The position numbers were made by a program, and so were the translations under genes. 64,000 bases of DNA from contig CM060202.1 of the NCBI GenBank assembly GCA_030562195.1, positions 1,860,001-1,924,000 on the forward strand, given 5' to 3'. The number at the start of each line of letters is the position of its first letter. Position 1 is the stretch's first letter. This stretch comes from Nipponacmea schrenckii (lineage: Eukaryota; Mollusca; Gastropoda; Lottiidae). Of this stretch, positions 11,365-22,441 are shown one piece after another. The notes under the pieces were generated by a model. It was not told the origin of the DNA. It saw only the letters and a list, made by a program, of their open reading frames with translations, and did not search any database.

Positions 11365-12552
11365 AAAAATCTGCTTCCATATATATTTCGGCAATCGGTT
11401 ATAGATACTATATACATCAAAATAACACAAATCGAATTATCCCCCGAGGCCCTATTTCGATTTAAAGAAAAACACGCACAGTTAGTATAGAAGAAATTAC
11501 AAAATTTTGAAATTTTTAAACGCGCAATTTTAATTAAAATACCAAGTGTAATATATTAATGGAAAGATGACATTAAGCATAAAAGGAATATGTAAGAAAT
11601 TCTGTGCTATGTAAATTAGGTCACGTGATAGAGCTCTTTAAAGTTAAAATTCGTGATTTTCAATTGGCTGCAAAACCGGAAGTAAACACCGGACAACAAA
11701 AGTGGGGATACCATTGGGCAGATATAATGAAGGGCAATAACTTTTGTTCAGGTCAAAAGGTCATCAAAGGTCAAGGTCACGAAATATGACCGGTTAAAGT
11801 TTTGACAATTACTGAAAAAATTCAACCGGAAATAAAAGAAAAGCAAAATCGAAATTCAAAAATTCCTTCCCGTACTTTTTTGCGCAATCAATTGATGTTT
11901 CTAGAAAATCTAAAATTATGCAAATTAGACTTATCCCTGAGAACTTATTTCAGTTTTACAAAATTTAGTCGTATCAAGATGGCGGAAGATCCGTTACTTC
12001 CGGTTCGAATTTTCTTAATTTAGCATCATTCAATAGACAATTGTAGCTAATTGCAAAATAAATTTTTCAAATATCTTCATTATTCCGGAAGTGCAAAGTT
12101 CAACTTTAAAAGCAAATAAAATCAAAACCGGAAAGGATATCGAAATTTTGAAAATTAATTATACTTCGCAATCCAAATGTCTATAAATCTGTAAGTTTTC
12201 AGATCGATCGAAATAAAACTGTAGAAGTAAGAAAATGCAAAAAATTAAAAATTCAAAATGTCAGCGAGAAAGTTGGGAAATGTATTATTCTTAAATTGCT
12301 ATCTTTTAAAACTAAATTCAATGTAGTTACCTAAAAAAAACCCATCAAAATCGGATCAAAAATAAAGGCGCAAATTGAAAAACAAAGAAAAACTGTAGAC
12401 GGCGCTACGTCATTTCCTGTAGGTCAAAATGGCGTCAAAATACATTCATCAGATTTAGTCTCGCGGCATTTTCGGGAGAAATGTTAACAGAATGTGCGTG
12501 GCATGTGTAGTTTTGGCTGGGCGCTCTGACCAGAATTCGAAAAAAAAAAAAA
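11365..12552 (+). mobile_element. Family A element, 3' portion (interrupted copy)
   Basis: Continuation of the copy interrupted at 9114. It matches the inverted left arm (6574 down to about 5404) almost exactly. It includes AGGTCACGTGA, CCGGAAGT, the GGTCA cluster near 11755-11780, AAGATGGCGG near 11980 and GGCTGGGCGCTCTGACCAG before the poly-A (12540-12552). It lacks the A hairpin: a family B start (CTAG at 12553) follows the poly-A directly. Confidence 0.75.
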
Positions 12553-14626
12553 CTAGAGCCACACGTGGCACAGAGTGGGACTTTGCTAATGTTGCAAAAT
12601 TGCAACAAACAGCCCGAAACGTTTGATTTTCTGGGAGAAACTGGCCAAAGCAACGAGGTATCTGTGTGCAAAGTACCTTTTGAAAAACGTTATTTCCTAC
12701 AGACGTAGAGCGCTGACCGACATAAATGAAAAATTGTAAGTTTACCCGGATGTGCCACGCCCATCTCATTTATTTTGGCGTAAATCTAATCATATTTGAA
12801 ATTTATATTAACGGTACAAATTTGAAGCTTGAACATCTAATAGATCACGAGATATGCACAAATACATTTCAAAAAAGCAGAATGTACTTTAATTTTAAAA
12901 GTGCAAAAATTAAATTTTCATTTTAAAAACTTTTGTTATTCATTGCTGGAAAGTGTACAAAAAGTGCCTTAAGAATCTGAAAAAAATAACCCTCTAAATT
13001 AATTAGGTCACGCTCTAGAGCAGTCCAAATTTGTGAATTTTGCTGTTTTCGGGCAGCTATAAAACCGGAAGTTGACATCGGAGGTCAAATGTCAAAGTAT
13101 TAAATGATAGATAAGGTCAATGACCTTTGACCTACAAAAGGTCAAGGTCACCAATGGTCAAGGTCATGAGAAATAAGCTTCCAAAATTAGAAAAAATTAA
13201 CCGGTTTGCTATTGTCGAGAAATTGCAACAAACAGGCCGAATCATCTGATTTTCTGGGATGAACTGGCCAAAGCAATGAGGTATCTGTGTGCAAAGTACT
13301 TTTAAAAAAAAACGCTTTTTCCTACAGACGTAATTCGCTGACCCATGAAAAGGGTAAATTCGAAATTTACCCGGATGTGCCACGCCCATCTCATTTTTTT
13401 TAGCGTGAATCTAATCACATTCAAAATGCATATTCACGGTACAAATTTGAAGTTTGTACATTTAATAGATCATGAGATATACACACATACATTTCAAACA
13501 AACGTAAATACAGCAAATTGTACTGTTATGTTAAAAAATCAAAAAGTTCAATTTTCAATTTACAAACTTTTGTTATATATCGTTGGAAAGAGGACAAAAA
13601 GCGCATTAAGAATCTGGAAAAAATAACGCTCTAAATTTATTAGGTCACGCTCTAGAGCTACACAAAGTTGCGAATTTTGCTGTTTTCGGGCAGCTATAAA
13701 ACCGGAAGTAGACGTTGGAGGTCAAAGGTCAAAGTATCAACTGATAGCCAAGGTCAATGACCTTTGACCTACTAAAGGTCACGGTCACCAAAGGTCAAGG
13801 TCACGAGAAATAAGCCCCCAAACTTTGAAAAAATTCAACCGGATGTTGCAAAAATGGAAAAGCGAAATTCAAAAATCGACTTCCAATGTTTTTTTGCAAT
13901 TTTTATGTTCTTTCATTTGACACCAAAATCATCTCAATCGGATAAGCCATAATGTCTGAATTAAATTCGCCCAATTTCAGAAAAATCAAAATGGCGGCGA
14001 AAGTTGCGCATGCGGCCTTGATTTTATTTTCTTCGTTTTTTTGTATGGCTAATGGCTACCGAATGAAACAAGTTTGAATCTCATACATTAATAAACCCGG
14101 AAGTTATTCAACCGGACGTAAAACTCCATTTTTCGCAAAAACCGGAAGTGACGCAAAAATTTTGACCTATTTTTTGAAAATCATTTCGGGGGCTTCTAAT
14201 GCTCAATTTTTTTTAGTCGAATCACACTAAAAACAACAAAGTTGCAAAAAATTGCAAAATACGGCAAAAAAATGTGTGCAACGAATTTTTGAAAATTGAA
14301 ACTTTTGAACTGCTATCTGATCAGAAGTTACTTGCAGATTCCAAAAATGAAAACCCGAAGAAAATTTATCAAAAATTGCGCCAGCTAGAGCCAATTTGCT
14401 ACTTTTTAAACAAGTTGCAACGCAGCACTTCCGGTTGTGCAAAAATGTTCCAATTTATATTCATTAGAAACGTCGCCACGACAGAAGGTCTGGAGAAGTT
14501 GAGACAAATTTGCAACTATTGCAGCCTAGGCACAGCGAGGTGTGTAAATTTCGAAAAAAAAAAAAGAAAAAAAAAAAGAGACATTTCGAAAACAAACTGG
14601 GACTTTGCGGTAGCAAAGTCCCACAA
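12553..14626 (+). mobile_element. Family B Helitron-like element, both ends present
   Basis: The 5' end is CTAG (12553-12556), hairpin GCCAC/GTGGC (12558-12562 and 12565-12569), then GGGACTTTGC (12577-12586). The 3' end is an A/G-rich run, the box CATTTCGAAAACAAA (14582-14596), and the perfect 10-bp hairpin GGGACTTTGC/GCAAAGTCCC with loop GGTA (14599-14622), then ACAA and the CTAG of the next element. The body contains an internal tandem duplication with ~620 bp offset (compare TCTGTGTGCAAAGTAC near 12660 and 13281). No gene is recognised: the ~118-residue open frame near 14274 has no family features and overlaps the A-rich tail. Confidence 0.8.
14599..14622 (+). other. Family B 3' terminal hairpin
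   Basis: Ten perfect pairs around a GGTA tetraloop. The left stem word GGGACTTTGC is repeated 2 kb upstream just inside the 5' end of the same element (12577). A conserved 15-nt box (CATTTCGAAAACAAA) precedes it, as it does the family A hairpin. Confidence 0.85.
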
Positions 14627-16936
14627 CTAGAGCCGTACGCCTAACGGCACTGAAGCAGTGCGTTCCATCCAGGGATTCGTTCGTTAAGCAAAAGACAAAG
14701 GGTTTATTAAAATAAAAAAAATGTGCATCAGAAATGGATTTTGATTTCATAACAAACGCTCCCATACCCCCCTTTTCCCCCTTTCCCCTCTTTGCCCCTC
14801 CCCATCCTTAGCCCTCATCATTAATTAAGATAGATAATAAGTTAAAATCATAATCAAAAATGGATAGAGGGTCGTTTAATCTAAAAAAGATATCCAGATC
14901 GCCGAAACTCATATTTGTAAATCGCCCAAACGTAGAGAATAATACCCAATACAATGTAGATTGTTTTATATATTAAAGTCGCAATTTTCAGATGGCGATG
15001 AAACCAAAAGTAGATATCGTCCAAAAAATATATATATAGCATAAGATAGACAATGTCGAAGCTATATACAAATCGAAAGGTCACTAATGGTTCAAGTTGT
15101 CTTCAGTCGCCAGGGTATAACATTGAGACACCACATAAATAGCGCGGCGTAACATTTTAAAATTTATATTGAATAGAGTTTCGTCCCTTAGACCATTATT
15201 CAAGTCAACTGTATATTATTGTTGCATATAAGAGATAAAATTTAAAGTTCTAAAGGTTGTAATTTCGTTCCAATTATTCAATATTTACATCACCCACAAC
15301 AGGAAAAACATAACAACTTTGAATCATTTTAACTGGATATAGAACGATTAAACTAAAAAATAATTTCAGATCGCTGAAACTTATATATTGTAGGTCGCCC
15401 AAATGCAACACATTAAACAGATTGTTTTATAGGGAAAATTCGCAATTTTCAAATGGCGATAAAAGCGGAAGTATACGTCTTACAATAAAGCTTTATATAT
15501 CATTGGATAGAACTTCTCGAGAGCTATCACATTTGTACCGGTCAAAAATTCGTCAAAGGTCAACGTCACAATATACGACCCTTCAAAGTTTTAAAAAATT
15601 TTAATCATTAAAAAATCAAAATCAAAATCAAAATTCAAAAATCGGTTTCCATATATATTTCGGCAATCGGTTTTAGATTCTATATACATCAAAATAACAC
15701 AAATCGAATTATCCCCCGAGACCCTATTCCGATTTAAAGAAAAACACGCACAGTTAGTATAGAAGAAATTACAAAATTTTGAAATTTTTTAAAAGCGCAA
15801 TTTTGACTAAAATACCAAGTTTGATATATTAATGGGAAGATGACATTAAGCGTAAAAGGAATATGTAAGAAATTCTGTCCTATGTAAATTAGGTCACGTG
15901 ATAGAGCTCTTTAAAGTTAAAATTCGTGATTTTCAATTGGCTGCAAAACCGGAAGTGAACATCGGACAACAAAAGTGAAGATACCATTGGGCAGATTTAA
16001 TCAAGGGCAATAACTTTTGTTCAGGTCACAAGGTCACCAGAGGTCAATATGGCGAAATATGACCTTTAAAAGTTTTGACTATTACTGAAAAATTTCAACC
16101 GGAAATAAAGGAAAAGCAAAGTCGAAATTCAAAAATCCCTTCCCATACTTTTTTTCGCAATCGATAGATGTTGTTAGAAAATTTAAAATTATGCAAATTA
16201 GATTTAACCCTGAGGCCCCATTTTGAGTTTTACAAAAGTAAACCATCTCAAGATGGCGGCTGATCCGTTACTTCCGGTTCGATTTTTTTTAATTTAGCAT
16301 CATTTAATAGACAATTGTAGCTAATTGCAAAAGAAATTTTTCAAATATCTTCATTATTCCGGAAGTGCAAAATTCAACTTTAAAAGCAAATAACATCAAA
16401 ACCGGAAGTGATATCAAAGTTTTGAAAATTAATTATAGTTCGCAATCCAAATGTCTATATATTTGTAAATTTTCAGATCGATCGAAATAAAAATGTAGAA
16501 GTTGAAAAAAACGCAAAAATAAAAAATAAAAAAGTCAGCGACAAAGTTGGGAAATGTATAATTCCTAAATTGCTATCTTGTAAACAAAGATTGTATGTAA
16601 TAAACAAAGAAAACCCGATCCATTTTGATTAAAAACTAGCGTCGCAAATGAGAAAAAACCTAAAATTAGTCATAACGTCGTACGTCATTTCCGGTTGGAC
16701 AAAATGGCTTGAAAACACATTCACCTGATTTAGTCTCGCGGCATTTACGGGAGAAATGTTGACAGTTTGTATGTGGCACTTGTAGTTTGGGCTGAGGACT
16801 CTGACCAGAATTCGAAAAAAAAAAAAAAAAAAAAAAAACATTTCGAAAACAAAGCAGTGCGTTCGATAGAACGCACTGCAAAAAAAAAAAACACATTTCG
16901 AAAACAAAGCAGTGCGTTCGATAGAACGCACTGCAA
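14627..16936 (+). mobile_element. Family A element copy 1, complete
   Basis: The 5' end is CTAG (14627), hairpin GCCGT/ACGGC (14632-14648) and GCAGTGCGTTCC. The body (~2.2 kb) is built of diverged cassettes of about 450-480 bp (compare GATCGCCGAAACT near 14897 and GATCGCTGAAACT near 15369). The 3' end is poly-A (16816-16837), then two tandem copies of box plus hairpin (hairpins 16854-16879 and 16909-16934). The SINE site near 15330 and the C-insertion site near 15636 are both empty. It encodes no protein. Confidence 0.85.
16854..16934 (+). repeat. Duplicated family A 3' terminus (two hairpins, 55-bp period)
   Basis: The unit of A run, CATTTCGAAAACAAA and 26-nt perfect hairpin occurs twice, with hairpins at 16854-16879 and 16909-16934. 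The second is followed by AA and the CTAG start of the next element. Confidence 0.85.
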
Positions 16937-19177
16937 CTAGAGCCGTACGCCTAACGGCACTGAAGCAGTGCGTTCCTTCCAGGGATTCTTTCGTTAAGCA
17001 AAAGACAAAAAGGGTTTATTAAAATAAAAAAAATGTGCATCAGAAATGGATTTTGATTTCATAACAAACGCTGCCATACCCCCCTTTTCCCCCTTTCCCT
17101 TCTTTGCACCTCCCCATCCTTAGCCCTCATCATGAATTAAGATAGATAATAAGTTAAAATCATAATAAAAAATGGATAGAGGGTCCTTTAATCTAAAAAA
17201 GATATCCGGATCGCCGAAACTCATATTTGTAAATCGCCCAAACGTAGAGAATAATACCTAATGCAATGTAGATTGTTTTATATATTAAATTCGCAATTTT
17301 CAGATGGCGATGAAACCAAAAGTAGATATCGTACAAAAAATATATATATAGCATTGGATAGACAATGTCGAAGCTATATACAAATCGAAAGGTCACTAAT
17401 GGTTCAAGTTGTCTTAAGTCGCCAGGGTATAACATTGAGACACCACATAAATAGCGCGGCCTAACATTTTAAAATTTATATTTAATAGAGTTTCGTCTTT
17501 AGACCATTATTCCAGTCAACTGTATATTATTGTTGCATAATTATAAGAGATAAAATTTAAAATTCTAAAGGTTGTAATTTCGTTCCAAATATTCAATATT
17601 TACATCACCCACAACAACTTTGAAACTTTTTAACTGGATGTAGAACGATTAAACTAAAAAATAATTTCAGATCGCTGAAACTTATATCTTGTAGATCGCC
17701 CAAATGCATCACACATTAAACAGATTGTTTTATAGGGAAAATTCGCAATTTTCAAATGGCGATAAAAGCGGAAGTATACATCTTACAATTAAGCTTTATA
17801 TATCATTGGATAGAACTTCTCGAGAGCTATCATATTTGTACAGGTTAAAAATTCGTCAAAGGTCAACGTCACAATATACGACCCTTCAAAGTTTTTAAAA
17901 ATTTTAATCGTTAAAAATCAAAATCAAAATCAAAATTCAAAAATCGGTTTCCATATATATTTCGGCAATCGGTTATAGATTCTATATACATCAAAATAAC
18001 ACAAATCAAATTATCCCCCGAGACCCTATTTCGATTTAAAGAAAAACACGCACAGTTAGTATAGAAGAAATTACAAAATTTTGAAATTTTTAAACGGGCA
18101 ATTTTGACTAAAATACCAAGTTTGATATACTAATGGGAAGATGACATTAAGCGTAAAAGGAATATGTAAGAAATTCTGTCCTATGTAAATTAGGTCACGT
18201 GATAGAGCTCTTTAAAGTTAAAATTCGTGATTTTCAATAGGCTGCAAAACCGGAAGTAAACATCGGACAACAAAAGTGAACATACCATTTGGTAGATATA
18301 ATCAAGGGCAATAACTTTTGTTCAGGTCAAAAGGTCACCGAAGGTCAAGGTCGCGAAATATGACCTTTTAAATTTTTGACAATTACTGGAAAATTTCAAC
18401 CGGAAATAAAAGAAAAGCAAAAGCGAAATTCAAAAAACCCTTCCCATACTTTTTTGCGCAATCGTTGAATGTTTTTAGAAAATCTTAAATTATGCAAATT
18501 AGATTTAACCCTAAGGCCCCATTTTGAGTTTTACAAAAATTAGTCATATCAAGATGGCGGCTGATCCGTTACTTCCGGTTCTGATTTTTTTTAAATTTTG
18601 CATCATTTAATAGACAATTGTAGCTAATTGCAAAAGAAATTTTTTCAATATCTTCAATATTCCGGAAGTGCAAAATTCAACTTTAAAAGCAAATAACTTC
18701 AAAACCGGAAGTGATATCGAAATTTTGAAAATTAATTATAGTTTGCAATCAAAATGTCTATATATCTTTAAGTTTTCAAGTCGATCGAAAGAAAACTGTA
18801 GAAGTAAAAAAATGCTAAAAATTCAAAATTCAAAAAGTCAGCGACAAAGTTGGGAAATGTTTCATTCTCAATTCCCTATCTTTTAGAACTAAGTTCAATG
18901 TAGTTATCTAAAAAAGAACGATCAACATTGGATCAAAAATAAAGCCGCAAATTGAAAAACAAAGAAAAACTTTGGAATGCGCTACGTCATTTCCTGTTTA
19001 CAAAAAATGCATCAAATTACATTCATTAACATTACTTTCACGAGTACGACAAGAAAATCGAAAGAGTGAATTCATAGCATATGTAGTTTTGGCTGGGCGC
19101 TCTGGGAAGAATTCCCAAAAAAAATGCAAAAAAACATTTCGAAAACAAAGCAGTGCGTTCGATAGAACGCACTGCAA
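16937..19177 (+). mobile_element. Family A element copy 2, complete
   Basis: CTAG at 16937, hairpin GCCGT/ACGGC (16942-16946 and 16954-16958), a second stem GCACTG/CAGTGC (16957-16962 and 16966-16971), then the body and a degraded A-rich run, box CATTTCGAAAACAAA (19135-19149) and hairpin (19150-19175). It directly abuts copy 1 on the left and a family C array on the right. The SINE site is empty near 17632. Confidence 0.85.
19150..19175 (+). other. Family A 3' terminal hairpin
   Basis: Eleven perfect base pairs, loop GATA, followed by AA and the CTAG that opens the family C array. Confidence 0.85.
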
Positions 19178-22100
19178 CTAGAATTGCTTACAATTATGAA
19201 CGTATTTCGAGAGCCTTAAAATATTATGTAGGCTAAATTTGCAATTACCTACATCTAAAAGTGACCTAATTTTGAAAAAATCGAAATTTAAATAATTCGA
19301 AAGAAAATACGAAATTTGAAAATCGGTCTCCAAGAAAAGGTAGACAATGATCCATTGTATCTATGTGCTAAATTTCATCAAAATCGGTCTAACAGTAGTG
19401 TCTGAATTTCGGATTTAAGAATTGTAACGAAAATTCAAAATGGCGGCCGATATGGCAGCTTGACCTAATTATTTAGGTCAAATCAATTACTATTGACAAG
19501 TTATTTATAAAACAGTTTTCACTTTTCACCTAGCAGTTATAGACCGGAAGTTACGTAATTACGTCATTTGAGGCTAAACCGGAAGTGGAATTTTTTTTTT
19601 CACATTTTTTCAAAAATTATAAACATATCGCCTATCAACTGGTAAAGTTTCAAAATTTTACCATTTATATTAAAGGAGAAATCACGGTCTGAAATTTTTG
19701 CCGATGACCCTTGAATATTGAATTGCATATCGTGGGTAAAATATTTAACCTAATTGCATAAAACCTATAATTGTTAGTTGACAAATACATTGAAGTTTTC
19801 AAATCCGAAAATCCGGTCAAAATCGAACTGAAAATAAACTTGCTAAAGCAAAAAAACCTGAACTTCCGGTTCTCACTTCCTGTCAGAGATAGAACTTCCG
19901 GTTTTGTTTTATTTGATAATAGAAATCATTCTTAGATCAACTGTAGATTTAGAATTTCTGCACCTTTTACCAGTTTGTCTGCAAACTCATCCAAGAATTA
20001 CAAAAAAAAAAAAAAAAAAAAAAAGAATTGCTTACAATTATGAACGTATTTCGAGAGCCTTAAAATATTATGTAGGCTAAATTTGCAATTACCTACATCT
20101 AGACAATATATTGAATATCATTTGACCTAGTTTTCAAAGTCATAAAATAATTAGGTCACACCTTCCGTAACGGTTAATGATGGCGAAAATATGAAAATTA
20201 TCAATTTTTGCTGTATTTAAGTGCACTTATCTCTATGAATTTTTTAAGTAAGCCAAATTAAAAAATATCTACTCGTAGACAATATATTGAATATTATTTG
20301 ACCTAATTTTCAAGGTCATAGATTAAGTGGGTCACACCTTCCGTAGCCGTTAAAGTGACCTAATTTTGAAAAAATCGAAATTTAAATAATTCGAAAGAAA
20401 ATACGAAATTTGAAAATCGGTCTCCAAGAAAAGGTAGATAATGATGCATTGTATCTATGTGCTAAATTTCATCAAAATCGGTCTATCAGTAGCGTCTGAA
20501 TTTCGGATTTAAGAATTGTAACGAAAATTCAAAATGGCGGCCGATATGGCAGCTTAACCTAATTATTTAGGTCAAATCAATTACTATTGACAAGTTATTT
20601 CTAAAACAGTTTTCACTTTTCACCTAGCAGTTATAGACCGGAAGTTACGTAATTACGTCATTTGAGGCTAAACCGGAAGTAGAATTTTTTTTTTCATATT
20701 TTTTCAAAAATTATAATCATATCGCCTATCAACTGGTAAAGTTTCAAAATTTTACCATTTTTATTAAAGGAGAAATCACGGTCTGAAATTTTTGCCGATG
20801 ACCCTTGAATATTGAATTGCAAATCGTGGGTAACATATTTAACCTAATTGCATAAAACCTATAATTGTTAGTTGACAAATACATTGAAGTTTTCAAATCT
20901 GAAAATCCGGTCAAAATCGAACTGAAAATAAACTTGCTAAAGCAAAAAAACCTGAACTTCCGGTTCTCACTTCCTGTCAGAGATAGAACTTCCGGTTTTG
21001 TTTTATTTGATAATAGAAATCATTCTAAGATCAACTGTAGATTTAGAATTTCTGCACCTTTTACAAGTTTGTCTGCAAACTCATCCAAGAATTACAAAAA
21101 AAAAAAAAATAAAACTAGAATTGCTTACAATTATGAACGTATTTCGAGAGCCTTAAATATTATGTAGGCTAAATTTGCAATGACCTACATCTAGACAATA
21201 TATTGAATATCATTTGACCTAGTTTTCAAAGTCATAAAATAATTAGGTCACACATTCCGTAACGGTTAATGATGGCGAAAATATGAAAATTATCAATTTT
21301 TGCTGTATTTAAGTACACTTATCTCTATGAATTTTTTAAGTAAGCTAAATTAAAAAATATCTACTCGTAGACAATATATTGAATATTATTTGACCTAATT
21401 TTCAAGGTCATAGATTAAGTGGGTCACACCTTCCGTACCCGTTAAAGTGACCTAATTTTGAAAAAATCGAAATTTAAATAATTCGAAAGAAAATACGAAA
21501 TTTGAAAATCGGTCTCCAAGAAAAGGTAGACAATGATCCATTGTATCTATGTGCTAAATTTCATCAAAATCGGTCTATCAGTAGTGTCTGAATTTCGGAT
21601 TTAAGAATTGTAACGAAAATTCAAAATGGCGGCCGATATGGCAGCTTGACCTAATTATTTAGATCAAATCAATTACTATTGACAAGTTATTTATAAAACA
21701 GTTTTCACTTTTCACCTACCAGTTATAGACCGGAAGTTACGTAATTACGTCATTACTAAACCGGAAGTGGAGGTTTTTTTTCACATTTTTTCAAAAATTA
21801 TAAACATATCCCCTATCAACTGGTAAAGTTTCAAAATTTTACCATTTATATTAAAGGAGAAATCACGGTCTGAAATTTTTGCCGATGACCCTTGAATATT
21901 GAATTGCAAATCGTGGATAAAATATTTAACCTAATTGCATAAAACCTATAATTGTTAGTTGACAAATACATTGAAGTTTTCAAATCTGAAAATCCGGTCA
22001 AAATCGAACTGAAAATAAACTTGCTAAAGCAAAAAAACCTGAACTTCCGGTTCTCACTTCCTGTCAGAGATAGAACTTCCGGTTTTGTTTTATTTGATAA

Positions 22101-22203
22101 TAGAAATCATTCTAAGATCAACTGTAGATTTAAAATTTCTGCACCTTTTACCAGTTTGTCTGCAAACTCATCCAAGAATTACAAAAAAACAAAAAAACAA
22201 AAA
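19178..22203 (+). mobile_element. Family C tandem trimer
   Basis: Three head-to-tail C units: 19178-20024 (with an internal deletion of roughly 250 bp after ACCTACATCT near 19257), 20025-21114 (its start has lost CTA and joins the preceding poly-A directly) and 21115-22203. Each ends in an A-rich run. Identity between units is very high. Only the array end carries the C terminal hairpins. Open frames beginning MLVDKYIEVF are identical translations of the repeat and are not genes. Confidence 0.8.
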
Positions 22204-22344
22204 AATAATCCGAACGATTACAATACGTTTTCGCCAAAGTCGAAATACGTAATAATCCGAACGATTACAATACGTTTTCGCCAAAGTCGAAATACGTAAT
22301 AATCCGAACGATTACAATACGTTTTCGCCAAAGTCGAAATACGT
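22204..22344 (+). repeat. Three tandem 47-bp copies of the family C 3' terminus
   Basis: Units start at 22204, 22251 and 22298. Each contains TAATC/GATTA and ACGTTTTCG/CGAAATACGT hairpins. The period is exactly 47 bp, with essentially no divergence among copies. Confidence 0.9.
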
Positions 22345-22441
22345 AAAAATAGTCATTTCGAAAACAAAGCAGTGCGTTCGAAGAACGCACTGCAAATAGT
22401 CATTTCGAAAACAAAGCAGTTCGTTCGAAGAACGCACTGCA
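22345..22441 (+). repeat. Two tandem 47-bp copies of the family A 3' terminus
   Basis: Each unit has the box CATTTCGAAAACAAA (22354-22368, 22401-22415) and a hairpin (22369-22393, 22416-22440) with a GAA loop. The second stem has one mismatch (GCAGTTCGTTC). The 47-bp spacing equals that of the preceding family C termini, so five terminal modules lie in one array. Confidence 0.9.

Noticed and set aside
5922..12023. Identical open frames on opposite strands (61 and 73 residues) at 5922-6341 and 11604-12023
   Set aside because: They are the same family A body in the two arms of the inverted repeat. The other A copies carry stops and shifts there, and the frames have no domain features.
14274..14630. 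118-residue open frame in family B
   Set aside because: Overlaps the A-rich 3' end and terminal hairpin. No recognisable domain, and the decayed B copy does not preserve it.
9958..22299. Repeated 78-115 residue frames (MLVDKYIEVF type) in every C unit
   Set aside because: Frames end in poly-A (poly-Lys), are broken differently in each unit and match no protein family. Conservation is explained by recent duplication.
1..22441. An autonomous Helitron (Rep/helicase) gene
   Set aside because: No reading frame with the Rep two-His motif or helicase motifs was found on either strand. All copies here are non-autonomous if the Helitron-like reading is correct.
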